Below, in pieces: positions 19,500-30,304 of a stretch of 64,000 nucleotides of DNA. Position numbers and translations under genes: made by a program. The first letter of the stretch is position 1. The number at the start of each line of letters is the position of its first letter. The stretch is from Paraniabella hibiscisoli (lineage in GTDB: Bacteria > Bacteroidota > Bacteroidia > Chitinophagales > Chitinophagaceae): the NCBI RefSeq assembly GCF_022512515.1, contig NZ_JAKWBK010000004.1, positions 89,019 to 153,018 of the forward strand. Reading direction: 5' to 3'. Under the pieces are notes generated by a model. It searched no databases. It was not told the origin of the DNA and was given only the letters and a program-made list of their open reading frames with translations.

Positions 19500-21195
19500 T
19501 TCTCTCCGGCCAGCTTGCTATGCCGGTACCCGTATAAAAAGTAGATCACCAGGCCTAATGCCATCCATATAAAGAACCAGAACCAGCTAATGGCCGGAAT
19601 TTCTATTAGCAGGTACATGCAGGTTAATACACCCATAACAGGTATTAATGAATATTGTTTCTGAACGGTTTTAATGGTAATAATGAGCGCTATCAGCAGA
19701 AATACCAAAAACAATATTTCCTGGTAGGCTTCGGTGCCTATGTTCTCTACAGCACTGATTAACCGCTCCCTGAACAGGTACACAAATAGTATATACAAAG
19801 CCGGAATAATTATCCGGCCATTAATGTACGGGATCTTAAACTTTCCGGGCTCTTTAGCAATAGGTGGCAACAAAAGCACCCCACCACATACTAATATAAA
19901 CGCAAATAAGGTACCGATACTGGTGAGATCTGTTACCAGGCCGCTCTGTAGGAACAAGGCCCCTGCCCCTACAATTACCCCGGTAATAATGGTCGAAAAC
20001 GAAGGAGTTTGGTATTTAGGATGAATTTTCTGGAAGACTTTGGGCAGTAAGCCATCGCGGCTCATGCTCATCCAGATACGGGGCTGACCGATCTGGAAAA
20101 CGAGTAACACCGACGTGGTGGCCACTACCGCGCTTACAGAAATGATCTTTTCGATCCAGGGCGCTCGTTTTTCAAATACAAAAGCCAGGGGATCATCTAC
20201 CCCGTCAAAACTACTGTAGCTTTCGATACCGGTCAATACTAATGCTATGGCAATGTAAAGAACGGTGCAGATCACCAGGGAGTAAATCATACTACGCGGC
20301 AAATCCCTCTGGGGATTTTTACACTCTTCTGCAGTAGTAGAGATGGCGTCGAAACCGATATAAGCATAGAACACTGCCGAAACGCCTTTTAGCACTCCCT
20401 CAAAACCATTAGGCATAAAGGGTGTCCAGTTATTAGTATCTACAAAAAAGCACCTGCTACAATTACAAAAATGATCACAGCGATCTTGAAGATGACCATA
20501 TAATTGGCTGATTGCTTACTCTCTTTAATACCTATATAGGCCAGCCAGGTAACCAGGCAAACTATGATAAAAGCAGGCAGGTTAAAAAATACAGGTGAAC
20601 CGGCAAAGCGTGGCGCTTCGTTATAAGCTTTAATGGCGAACTGGTAGCTGGCAATGTCTTTGGGAGACAGGTTGGCCGCATTTTGCTGCAGCTCGGTGGT
20701 AGCCTTGTTAAAGGCCTGTATAGCCGTTTGTGGATCTACCAGCATCCAGTCAGGCAGGTGAATATTAAACACATGTTCAAGCAGGTTATTAAAATAGCCG
20801 CTCCATGAAATAGCTACCACTATATTACCAATGGCATACTCCAGGATCAGGGCCCAGCCGATGATCCAGGCTACTACTTCTCCAAAACTCACATAAGAAT
20901 AGGTGTAGGCACTACCTGAAACCGGCACCCTGCTGGCAAATTCGGCATAACAAAGCGCAGAGAAACCACAGGTAATAGCTGTAATAATAAAAAGTACCGA
21001 AACACCCGGCCCCCCATTAAAAGCAGCACCGCCGATGGTAGAAAAAATACCGGCGCCCACTACCGCTGCAATGCCCAGAAAAGTAAGATCTTTTACGCCC
21101 AGTATCTTTTTCAACCCGGCATCATGTCCATCACCGTACCCATCTGCCGCATCTTTTAATATATTCTCTATTTTCTTTTTTCGCAGTATAGACAT
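19496..21195 (-). CDS. APC-superfamily amino-acid permease (frameshift)
   Basis: Inner-membrane amino-acid transporter of about 566 residues and roughly 12 helices, closest to cationic amino-acid permeases (YfnA/CAT type). Key motifs: GIAAVVGAGIFSTIGGAAFN in helix 1 (substrate and backbone binding), SALCYAEFASRVPVSGSAYT in helix 2-3 and GFDAISTTAEECKNPQRDLP after helix 6. One T missing from a 6-T run near 20440 separates the halves; adding it gives AGAFFVDTNNWTPFMPNGF. A small membrane protein is coupled downstream. Confidence 0.9.
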
Positions 21196-21260
21196 TGTTA
21201 TGCTTTAAAGTTTTTGGTTTTAGGTTTGAAGTTAAAAAAACTACACCTTAATTCGAACTT

Positions 21261-22225
21261 TTAATAGTCACGCTTCACCAGCAACAATGCCAGGTCTTTC
21301 AGCGGTTGTTTACGTTTGGCCAGTACGGCAATTTCTTCAATATAACCCAAAGCGTCATTGAGAAACAGGTCTTTTTGAGCGATGGCCCATTCATCTATTT
21401 TACAGTCGCGGTATAATTGCAATACCCGGGCTACCTTATCAGCAGCATTCCCATTTAACAATTCCCGCAGCTCTTGCTTCTGAGCCGCATTGGCCACTTC
21501 CAGCGCCTGAATGAGCAGGAAGGTTTTTTTGTTCGAAAGAATATCTCCGCCCGGTTGCTTGCCAAACTTCTCAGGGTCACCAAAAGCATCGAGGTAATCA
21601 TCCTGCATCTGGAAGGCCAGCCCGATCTTTTGCCGGCCTCGTACAATAAAGCCAGGTTACCCAGACTACCGCCCCCTAATATACCACCCATTTGCAGGCT
21701 GGCAGCCAGCAAAACCGATGTTTTAAGGGTAATCATGTGCAGGTATTCTTCATAAGAAACATTATCGCGCAGCTCAAAATCCATATCGTATTGCTGCCCC
21801 TCGCATACTTCTGCAGCCGTTTTATTGAAGAGCGTAAGAATGCGTGGAATAAATTCAGGATTGAGTTTGGTTATATAATCATACGCCTTTACCAGCATTA
21901 CATCACCGGCAAGGATGGCTGTAGGCTCATTATACTTACTATGAACGGTTGGCTGGCCACGTCTCAAAGGCGCCCTATCCATTATATCATCGTGGATCAA
22001 CGTAAAGTTATGAAACAGTTCGATGGCAGTGGCCGTATGCCAGGCATCCGGATGTATTTCCCCTAATAGCTCATTAGCCATCAGGCACAAAACAGGCCTG
22101 AAACGTTTTCCGCCCAAAGACAGAAAATAATTATTAGGTTCGTACAGGCTCGCGGGCTGCTCCGGGAAATGGGAGCGGCTGAAATGTGCCGAAAACTTCT
22201 TTGATAAATCCTCAAATGATTGCAT
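21261..22225 (-). CDS. Polyprenyl (geranylgeranyl-type) diphosphate synthase (frameshift)
   Basis: Trans-prenyltransferase of about 321 residues that condenses IPP with allylic diphosphates. It shows LGGKRFRPVLC, the first Asp-rich motif DDIMD (residues 79-83) followed by RRGQPTVH, and the second motif QMQDDYLDAFGD after the break. A frameshift near 21640 separates LLYEAGK from the second motif. Product length cannot be predicted securely. No other isoprenoid gene is adjacent. Confidence 0.9.
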
Positions 22226-22381
22226 GCGCCAAAAATAGATAAAATAAGGGCGAATAAATACTGTTTTTACAACGGGTTATTAAGTATTGCAGATGAGTGG
22301 CCTTGGAAAACCGATCAAATAATACCGGAAAATTTCGGCGAAAACGATTTAAATTACAAAACAAACAATGCCCTCCCCGAA

Positions 22382-23895
22382 ATGAAAAAGATATTTGCTG
22401 TTTTTTACTTGCTGCCGGTAATTTTAAATAGTTATGCCTGTAATAAAAACACAGTGGCCCAGGTACCTGATAACCCAAAACCACCGGAAAGGCAGTTTGC
22501 ATCTGCAGCAGTTATCAACCAGCGGCTGGGACGTGGGATTAACCTGGGCAATACCTGGGAATCCAGCTGGGATAAAAAGAAAGTGTACCGGCCGATTTCG
22601 AAAAAATTGCGTCTAAAGGGTTTACCAGCGTTAGGCTGCCCATACGTTGGGAAATGCCAGACCGGTCTCAATTCACGGCCCCTTACACCATTAATAATAC
22701 TTTTCTGAATAAAATTAAATCAGCTGTAGATGAAGCGCTGAAAAATAAATTGCATGTTATCATTAATATGCATCATCATGACAGCCTGTACGCTCATCCA
22801 GACCAATTAAAGCCGATGTTTTTGGCACAATGGAAACAAATAGCGTCTTCTTTTAAAGATTACCCTGACAGCCTTTTGTTTGAAGTGCTGAATGAGCCGC
22901 ACGGAAACCTTGATGCCGGCAGATGGAATACTTTTTTGCGGAAGCACTGCAAATTATTCGGGAAACGAACGCACAAAGAACCGTCTTACTGGGGCTTGCC
23001 GAATGGGGTGGCGTAAGCGCACTCGGTAAGCTCTCCGTTCCGCAGGATCAACATCTGATACTTACGATCCATTACTATAATCCTTTTCATTTTACCCACC
23101 AGGGCGCCAGCTGGACAGCAGGATCTGATGCCTGGCTGGGCACGCGTTGGAGAGACACCGAACTGGACCGGCAGGAAGTTAAAGATGATTTTAAAGCTGC
23201 CATTGAGTTTTCTAAAGCCAGGAACATCCCTGTGAATGTTGGTGAATTTGGCGCTTACAGTACCGCCGATATGGACTCCCGCATTAAATGGACGCGGTTT
23301 ATGGCACGTTATTTTGAGCAACAGCAATTTAGCTGGAACTACTGGGAATTTAATTCAGGATTTGGCATTTATGACCCCGTCAAAAACACTTACAACACAG
23401 GCCTGGTAAATGCACTTACTACTGATGCAATGACTACACCTGTACCCGTAACCTTTACTAATCTTTACAGCAGTAACTTTTCGAACCCACAGGCTGATGG
23501 CTGGAAACTTTATAACAATGACGCCTCTGCCTCCGCTGCCCTTACCATAATAAATGGCAAGGCCGTTATACATATTTCATCAGCGGGAACCCAAACATGG
23601 TATATACAGTTAATACGCGCTAACACATCTATAACTGCCGGAAAAACCTATCGCCTGACGTTTACTGCGGCTGCTGAAAACAACAGGAACATCTCCTTGC
23701 GTTTCAGCAAAGCAGCGCCCCTGGACGGTTTATGGAAGCAAACAATTTAGTATTACCAAAAGCGAAGAAACTTACCAACACGTTTTTACAGCCGCCAGTA
23801 CCGACGCGAAAACCAACCTCGTTTTTTCTTTGGGAAATAATGGGCTCGCTCCCGTAACGCTTTCCAATATCAAACTGGAAGAAATTAAATTTTGA
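22382..23895 (+). CDS. GH5-type glycoside hydrolase lipoprotein with C-terminal carbohydrate-binding domain (three frameshifts)
   Basis: About 504 residues. A lipoprotein leader (FAVFYLLPVILNSYACNK) precedes a GH5 cellulase-like barrel: GRGINLGNTWESSWD, the RLPIRWEM strand, VIINMHHHDSLY, LFEVLNEPHG (acid/base Glu) and IPVNVGEFGAYS (nucleophile Glu). From about 23450 a beta-rich region (NPQADGWKLYNNDASASAAL, TAGKTYRLTFTAAAEN) looks like a CBM4/9-type module. Breaks: missing C near 22585, missing T near 22932, and an apparently extra C near 23733. Surface-exposed beta-glucanase or mannanase; the substrate is not determinable here. Confidence 0.87.
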
Positions 23896-24074
23896 TTGCT
23901 ACGGTTATTATCTTATTCATCCATTCTTTAACTGCCTTTTTACTCGCCGGCATTATTACTTTCGCCCGTATTGCATGACCATAGTGCGTAAAAGAAAAGA
24001 CTACTTATTTTATTTTCAATAAATACTGAAAGTTTAATAACTTTAGAATATCTTTACATAACAAAACAGCCAAC

Positions 24075-24584
24075 ATGAGTGCAGTAGAACAATCCAAGCA
24101 AAAATTTATTGACACCTGGGGCGCCTTGGGCAGTGACTGGGGAATTAACAAATCGGTGGCACAGGTGCAGGCCCTGTTACTGGTATCTGATAAGGCTTTA
24201 TCAACGGATGATATTATGGAGGCTTTAAAAATATCCAGGGGAAATGCCAATATGAGCTTGCGCCAGCTGATGGACTATGGCATTATTTATAAAAAAGTAA
24301 TGGCGGGAGAAAGAAAGGAGTTTTTTATTGCTGAAAAGGATGTGTGGAAATGGGCGCTTCGCATTGCTATGATGCGCAAGCAAAAAGAAATCAACCCGGT
24401 ACTTTCTATTTTAAAAGATCTGAAGGATGATACCCGGGGCGATAAAACAACCGAGGGAAAAGCCTTTAATAAAATGGTAGGCGAAATTCAATCCTTTACC
24501 GACCAGATCAGCACTATGGCCGACAAAGTATTTGAATCGAACCGGGGAGAACTGTTGCTAAAATTACTGAAAGTAATTATGTAG
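24075..24584 (+). CDS. GbsR/MarR-type transcriptional regulator
   Basis: 169 residues: a winged HTH of the GbsR/MarR type (FIDTWGALGSDWGINKSVAQ, LSTDDIMEALKISRGNANMS, LRQLMDYGIIYKKVMAGERK) followed by a helical C-terminus. The gene opens a tightly packed four-gene unit: the next starts 2 bases after its stop. It probably autoregulates the operon. Relatives in other bacteria control osmoprotectant uptake, but no such genes are present here. Confidence 0.88.
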   Translation: MSAVEQSKQKFIDTWGALGSDWGINKSVAQVQALLLVSDKALSTDDIMEALKISRGNANMSLRQLMDYGIIYKKVMAGERKEFFIAEKDVWKWALRIAMMRKQKEINPVLSILKDLKDDTRGDKTTEGKAFNKMVGEIQSFTDQISTMADKVFESNRGELLLKLLKVIM

Positions 24585-24586
24585 CC

Positions 24587-24952
24587 ATGAACTACAATAT
24601 TTTCTGCTATATCATTTACTCAATCATCACTATTTATATTATTATATGGGTAGGGAAATTGTTCCACCGTAATGGCAGGGTATTTATAGTGAAGCTATTT
24701 AACGACAATTCTTCATTAGCCGACACCACCAACAATATCATCCTTGTTGCTTACTATCTCTTTAATATTGGGTACGCAGTTATCCAGTTCAGCTTTTGGG
24801 AGCAGGTTACCAATGCCGGCCAGTTGATCTCCTCTGTTTCGAACAAAACGGGCATACTGATATTAATATTAGCAGCAACGCATTACTGTAACATTTTTAT
24901 TATATATACGCTTTCCAAAAAATCTACATTCATCACATCTAAAACATCATAA
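24587..24952 (+). CDS. Small membrane protein 1 of the GbsR operon
   Basis: 121 residues with about three hydrophobic segments (FCYIIYSIITIYIIIWVGKL, VAYYLFNIGYAVIQFSF, GILILILAATHYCNIFIIYT). No named family is recognised. The middle part (LFNIGYAVIQF) parallels LMNLGFALYIL of the next gene, and the overall layout is the same, so the two are probably paralogues from tandem duplication. Confidence 0.65.
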   Translation: MNYNIFCYIIYSIITIYIIIWVGKLFHRNGRVFIVKLFNDNSSLADTTNNIILVAYYLFNIGYAVIQFSFWEQVTNAGQLISSVSNKTGILILILAATHYCNIFIIYTLSKKSTFITSKTS

Positions 24953-24953
24953 A

Positions 24954-25367
24954 ATGAAAAACTTAATCGTAACCGCCTATCTCGTGTACCTCCCTATCGT
25001 AATGCTACTCACCTATTACGTCGCGCACCAGCTTTTTAAAAACAGCATCGTGTACATGAAAGACATTTTCAATGGCCGCGAGGAGATAGCCAAAGCCACG
25101 AATACTTTGTTCAAGATCGGCTTTTACCTCATGAACCTGGGCTTTGCCTTGTATATCTTAAAGATAACGGCCGAGAAGATCAATACCCAGGGCGCTATTG
25201 AAATACTTAGTATGAAAGTGGGTGGATTTAGTATTTACCTGGGTGTAATGTTGTTCCTAAACATGTATTTGTTTTTCAGGGGAAAAAGAGTGGCAAGAGA
25301 AAAAGATTGGTGGCCCAGGTTCCCTATAAAGCTTAGCAGTTTTGTAATCATTCTGATATGGTCTTAA
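24954..25367 (+). CDS. Small membrane protein 2 of the GbsR operon
   Basis: 137 residues, about three to four transmembrane segments (LIVTAYLVYLPIVMLLTYYV, KIGFYLMNLGFALYIL, GGFSIYLGVMLFLNMYLFF, LSSFVIILIW). It starts one base after the stop of the preceding gene and appears paralogous to it. The loop FNGREEIAKATNTL aligns with FNDNSSLADTTNNI of its neighbour. Function unknown. Confidence 0.65.
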   Translation: MKNLIVTAYLVYLPIVMLLTYYVAHQLFKNSIVYMKDIFNGREEIAKATNTLFKIGFYLMNLGFALYILKITAEKINTQGAIEILSMKVGGFSIYLGVMLFLNMYLFFRGKRVAREKDWWPRFPIKLSSFVIILIWS

Positions 25368-25789
25368 CATTTCTAAAAAGATTAGGCTCTTTTATAGCTA
25401 TCATGATTTTGATCCATGTTATAGGAGCTGTTCTTTTTACTTTGAGTGATTATCTTTTGTGCTGGTATTTCAATAATAGTTGTGACAGAGCGGGTGTTTT
25501 TCAGCGATTTCTATTTTACCTACCAGCTTATTTTCTACTTAGCTTTTACACAGGCTTCTTTCTAATAGTGATGATACTTATGATTGCAAAATCGAAGTAC
25601 CATCTTTCATACAAAAAAATGGCGTTAATTGGATGTATCTGCGGAGGAATCTTTGCCTTAAATACTTCGAGGAGAATTTGGTCACTCTATATACATGATC
25701 CTGAAAAAGAATACCGATACATCATCGTAGTAATAATGGTGATGTGCATTTTGCCATATCTCATCAATCGCTTTAAAAACCTTCTTTAA
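25358..25789 (+). CDS. Small membrane protein 3 of the GbsR operon
   Basis: 143 residues with about four hydrophobic segments (FIAIMILIHVIGAVLFTLSD, FYLPAYFLLSFYTGFFLIVM, MALIGCICGGIFALN, IIVVIMVMCILPYLI). It overlaps the previous gene by 10 bases. It does not resemble the two paralogues upstream and no family is recognised. Last gene of the unit. Confidence 0.6.
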   Translation: MVLTFLKRLGSFIAIMILIHVIGAVLFTLSDYLLCWYFNNSCDRAGVFQRFLFYLPAYFLLSFYTGFFLIVMILMIAKSKYHLSYKKMALIGCICGGIFALNTSRRIWSLYIHDPEKEYRYIIVVIMVMCILPYLINRFKNLL

Positions 25790-25939
25790 CATGTTTTCAT
25801 AAGCGTCAAAGTAGTGAAGGAAAGTGTTGACAAGCGTATACAACTATGCTGCGACCTATCCTCTCATCAGCAAAAACATTCAACTAGGCTAAGAATATAG
25901 TTTTGAGGCCGTTGCTATACCAATCTATCCCTGTAATTG

Positions 25940-27177
25940 TCAATCATTCCGTAAATGCAGGTTGTCGATATGCGCGTTGATAACCTGCTTTTCTGCATCA
26001 GCTTTGGTTAAGGTAAGCGCCTTATTAAAGTAACTTAAAGCTGTTTGATTGTTCTGGCCTTCATAAAGCTTGCCTAATAATGTAAAGTAAAAATGATTCT
26101 GAGGTACCACCAGGATTCCGCTTCTTTGATCGCCTGCTGCTTGCCGTGTACTTTGGAAAAAACATATACCCGGTTTAATGCTGCCATGGGTGAATATTCG
26201 ACCTGTAATAACTGATCATATAACTGAAGTGTGGTTTGCCATTTTTGAGGAACCTCTTCTTTTATCGTATGCCAGCTGGCGATTGCAGCTTCGAGGTGGT
26301 ATTTACTGATCTCATCGCCATTAAAAGCTGCTTTTAGATAAAACCTTCCTCTTTCGATCAGGGCAGGGTCCCAAAGTTGAGTATCCTGGTCTTTGTACAA
26401 TATCAATTCACCCTGCTCGTTTAAGCGGGCTTCAAACCTGGATGCATGAAAACACATGAGCGACAATAATGCATTGGCTGACGGTGTATTGGCTACCTCA
26501 TTAACTACCAGCAAGTGACAAAGCCGCATGGCCTCCCAGCACAATTCTTTTCTTAAAACATTATTCTGCGAGAAGGAGTAATACCCTTCATTAAATAATA
26601 AATAAAGCGTGGACAATACTGCATCCATCCTGTTACCGATCTCGGTGACCGTGGGGTAAGCAATCGGTGCATTTTCCTGTCTTAGCTTTTCTTTAGCTCT
26701 TTGGATGCGTTTATAAATGGTCTCTTTATTGGTTAAGAAAGCATCTGCGATTTCCTGTACACCAAAACCGCATAAAAGATTTAAACCAAGCGCAACCTGG
26801 GCTTCCGTGTTAACCACCGGGTGACAAACAGCAAACATCATGGCTAATTGACTATCGTTAATGTTCTTATCAGACAAATCCAACTCTACCTCTCCCGACG
26901 TATTCTCATTCGTTTGTAGTTCCCGGCTCACCTTCTGGTCGAAGATCGCGCCCCGCCTGAGGTGGTTTTTAGTTTTATTTTTTGCTACGGTATATAACCA
27001 GGCAACCGGGTTTTCGGGAACACCTTTTAATCCCCACAATTCGGTAGCGGATAAAAAAGTATCGCTTACAATATCTTCGGCTGTTTCTATATGCTGCAAA
27101 CCAAAAAGAGAACAGAGTACCGCTACAATCTTCCTGTACTCTGTTCTGAATAAATGAGGTATCAGCTCCTGCTGCAC
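25940..27177 (-). CDS. RNA polymerase sigma factor of the ECF42 (DUF6596) type (frameshift)
   Basis: About 412 residues. Sigma-70 region 2 (TEDIVSDTFLSATELWGLKG, VAWLYTVAKNKTKNHLRR), region 4 (GFGVQEIADAFLTNKETIYK, RIQRAKEKLR), then the long helical extension typical of the group (LYLLFNEGYYSFSQNNVLRK, AALNRVYVFSKVHGKQQAI). The frame stops at 26074; shifting one base restores HFYFTLLGKLYEGQNNQTAL and a TPR-like end at 25940. The TPR-like extension probably takes the place of an anti-sigma factor. It begins one base after the YCII gene, the usual partner of ECF42. Confidence 0.88.
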
Positions 27178-27178
27178 T

Positions 27179-27520
27179 TTATAATGTTTTTATAGCTCTC
27201 ACTTCTACATTACCACCATAGCCATGAACCGGGCATCCTTTTGCTAATTCTACCGCCTCTTCAATCGTTTCCGTTGTCACCACAATATACCCGCCAATGG
27301 CTTCCTTTAATTCCATAAAAGGCCCGTCAGTAACCATACCATTGGCTCTTACTACTTTCCCACTTCTTTCTAACCGGTTGCCGCGATTATTAAGTTTGCC
27401 CTGTGCTGCGATACCGCTGATCCAGTCGATCCATTTTTGCGTATCGGCCTGCATTTCTTCGGGAGAGAGTTTGGGTATCTCGTTTTCGTCTCTGCGAAAT
27501 ATGAATAAAAAGTCAGTCAT
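27179..27520 (-). CDS. YCII-family protein (DGPF/PhnB-like) paired with the sigma factor
   Basis: 113 residues of the YCII (PF03795) fold: DFLFIFRRDENE, QKWIDWISGIAAQGKL, MVTDGPFMELKEAIGGYIVV. I chose the ATG at 27520 because the further upstream in-frame sequence has no family similarity. The gene ends one base before the sigma factor start, so both are co-translated. Known ECF42 loci carry YCII/DGPF proteins of unresolved function. Confidence 0.87.
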   Translation of the reverse strand: MTDFLFIFRRDENEIPKLSPEEMQADTQKWIDWISGIAAQGKLNNRGNRLERSGKVVRANGMVTDGPFMELKEAIGGYIVVTTETIEEAVELAKGCPVHGYGGNVEVRAIKTL

Positions 27521-27735
27521 TGTAAAAAGTTTAAATTTTAAAATAGATGTAGTTCCCTTGCAGATATGCATTATTAACCGCGGAGAACCAGAGAAGCGGA
27601 GACAACGCAGAGTAGTTTGCATTACATACTCCATGTTTTAATTTATCAGAATCAGACTATACCTCTGCGTATACCTTGCGCCCTTGTTTCTTTGCGGTTA
27701 AGATATCCAGCACTTTCAAAAATCAATTCAGGTTC

Positions 27736-28201
27736 TTAGTTTTTTGCAAATTGCCCCACCTGGTAAGTACCCACAGCCGCGCCGAATGCAATATTAAAAC
27801 GGTTATACGTATTGATAGTAGTTACCGCCAGCGTAAGATCAACCAATTCTTCTTCTGAAAACTGTTGGGCGGCTTTGTTATAAACATCTTCGGGAAATAC
27901 AGGACCATTTAAACTGGTCAAGGCTTCAGCCCAGGCCAGGGCGGCTCTTTCCTTATCTGAATAAAAGGAGCTTCTCTCCATGCATCCAGCACCAACAAGC
28001 GTTGTACAGATTCACCAGCGGCCAACAGGTCTTTGGAATGCATATCTAAACAATAAGCGCAACCATTGATTTGCGAAACCCTGTAATAGAGCAAATGCAA
28101 TATGTTTTTATCGATCGTAGTTTTGGCTAGGTGCCCCGCAATGCCAAACAATGAACGCATCGCCGCGTTTCCTACCTGAAAAAGTTTAATCTCTGTTCCA
28201 T
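27736..28201 (-). CDS. Carboxymuconolactone-decarboxylase/AhpD-like protein (two frameshifts)
   Basis: About 155 residues of the CMD/AhpD family, with the peroxidase-type motif CAYCLDMHSKDLLAAGES (CxxC and His) and SDKERAALAWAEALTSLNGP in the C-terminal helices. Likely a thiol-dependent peroxidase-like enzyme. Breaks: near 28170, one missing T (restoring EQRLNFFQVGNAAMRSLFGI from an ATG at 28201), and near 27980 (joining WREAPF to YSDKERAAL). It lies upstream of the YCII-sigma pair on the same strand, with about 215 bases between. Confidence 0.83.
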
Positions 28202-28283
28202 TTTCTGAATTTTAATTGTTATAAAATTGAATAACAATCGGCATTCTTTATTCTGGACAGAAAAAGGATCTTTTTTTAAAAAA

Positions 28284-30263
28284 TTATTTTTCGTTCACCC
28301 ACTCGTAATCTAACTGCCTCCTTTCGAGGTTGGCAGCAATTACTTTAATGCGCACTTTATCACCCATGGTGAATTTTTTACCGGTACGATGCCCCACCAG
28401 CGCATAATCACTTTCAGAATGGCGGAAGCTGTCATGTTCGGCAAGGCTGGTGATGGAAACCAATCCCTCACACATGTGGTCAACCGTTTCAGCCCAGAAT
28501 CCAAATTTTGAAACACCACTTACAATAGCATCGAACTCCTCTCCTACATAATTGCCCATGTATTGCACCTGTTTGTATTTGTTGGCAGAGCGTTCGCTGT
28601 CCATTGCAGCGCGTTCCCGTTCACTGCAATGCTTGCATTTCTCCTCCATCCGCTTGTCGATCTTCACGCTGTCTTCCAACACATCCTGTAAAATACGGTG
28701 CACCATCACATCAGGATAACGACGTATAGGTGAGGTAAAGTGACAATAATACTCAAAGCCTAGCCCGTAGTGGCCAACATTGCTTTCCGTGTACTTGGCT
28801 TTTGCCATGGTGCGAATACCCAGTTGCTGCAAAACGGCTTCTTCGGGTCTCCCTTTTATATCTTTCAATAGCTTGTTAAAGGATGCAGCTATCGCTTCAG
28901 CACTCGATATATCGAACTTATAACCAAACTTATTGGCAAATGCTATAAACGGCAATAGTTTTTCTTCATCTGGCGTATCGTGAATACGATATGGGAAAGG
29001 TATTGCTTTATTATTGATCTTTATTTTTGACACATGCTTTGCTACATAACGGTTTGCCAGCAACATGAGCTCTTCTATTAACTGGTGCGCTTCCTTGCTT
29101 TCTTTTAAAACGATACCAACAGGACTTCCTTTTTCATCCAGCTTAAACCGCACTTCAGTTGAGTTGAAGTTGATAGCGCCTTCATCGAAGCGGTATTTAC
29201 GCAGCGTTTGAGAAATATTATTTACGGTAAGTATTACATCTGCATGATCTCCTTCTCCAGTTTCTATAATTTGCTGGGCTTCTTCATACGTGTACCTGCG
29301 ATTGGAATGGATCACCGTTTTACCCAACCAGTATTGCTTTACTTCCGCTTTATCGGTGATCTGGAAAATAGCGGAAAACGCCAGCTTATCTTCATTGGGC
29401 CTTAAAGAACATAATACATTGGAAATATGCTCGGGTAACATCGGGTTTACCCTATCGGGTAGATAAACGGATGTAGCTTTTTGATAAGCTTCGTCGTCTA
29501 ATGCATTGCCCGGCGTTACATAGTGACTCACGTCTGCAATATGAACACCAATTTCATGATTGCCATTTTTCAGCTTGCGGTAAGATATGGCATCATCAAA
29601 GTCTTTCGCATCAGCCGGATCGATGGTAAAAGTAAGTACCCCCGAACGTCTTTACGATGGCTGATATCTTCTTTGGTAATCACTTCCGGTATTCTCGCGG
29701 CAATCTCCTGCGCTTCGTCTGAAAAATTGAGTGCGAAGCCATTATCCAGCAATATAGCTCTCATGGCTTCATCCGCTGCGTCGTCGCCGCTTAGTACGGA
29801 TACAACAGTTGCCGACGGCTTCTTGCCCTCACCACCCCACTCCAGTATACGCGCCACTACTGTTTCACCATTCTTCACTCCGTTCAGGTTTTCTTCGGCT
29901 ACATACAGATCAGGAATATTTTTGTCCTTATCGCCCAGTATAAATGCGAAGCCCTTATTCATTTGCACTTTGCCTATAAACTCGCTTCTTTTTCCTTTGT
30001 ACCACTTCGGTCACCTTCCCTTTTGGCCTGCCTTCATAGCCACCGGATAATTTTACACGAACCGTGTCGCCATCCATGGCATCTTTAAGACCATCAGGAG
30101 CAATCATAATATCTTCCTCCAATCCCTCCACAATTACAAAACCGCGGCCCGAACGGGTTACATCCAGGCGGCCCTTCAGGGTTCCGGTATCCGGCTCGCG
30201 CTTCGTGCGTTTGGTTTGTTTTTGTTGTCCTGCCTTCTTCTTAGGTTTATTGCTTTTACTCAT
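28284..30263 (-). CDS. rnr: Ribonuclease R (two frameshifts)
   Basis: 3'-5' exoribonuclease of the RNB family, about 660 residues. Order: basic N-terminus (KSNKPKKKAGQQKQTKRTKR), OB/cold-shock domains (GRGFVIVEGLEEDIMIAPDG, GFAFILGDKDKNIPDLYV), the RNB catalytic core (TIDPADAKDFDDAISYRK, YCHFTSPIRRYPDVMVHRIL, RERAAMDSERSANKYKQVQY) and a C-terminal S1 domain (EEFDAIVSGVSKFGFWAETV). Breaks near 29965 and at about 29640, where one missing G interrupts the sequence just before the catalytic Asp cluster. The gene is presumably intact in the organism. Confidence 0.93.
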
Positions 30264-30304
30264 TGTCTATGGTTTAAATATAAACGATCAAATCATTGAT
30301 CTTC

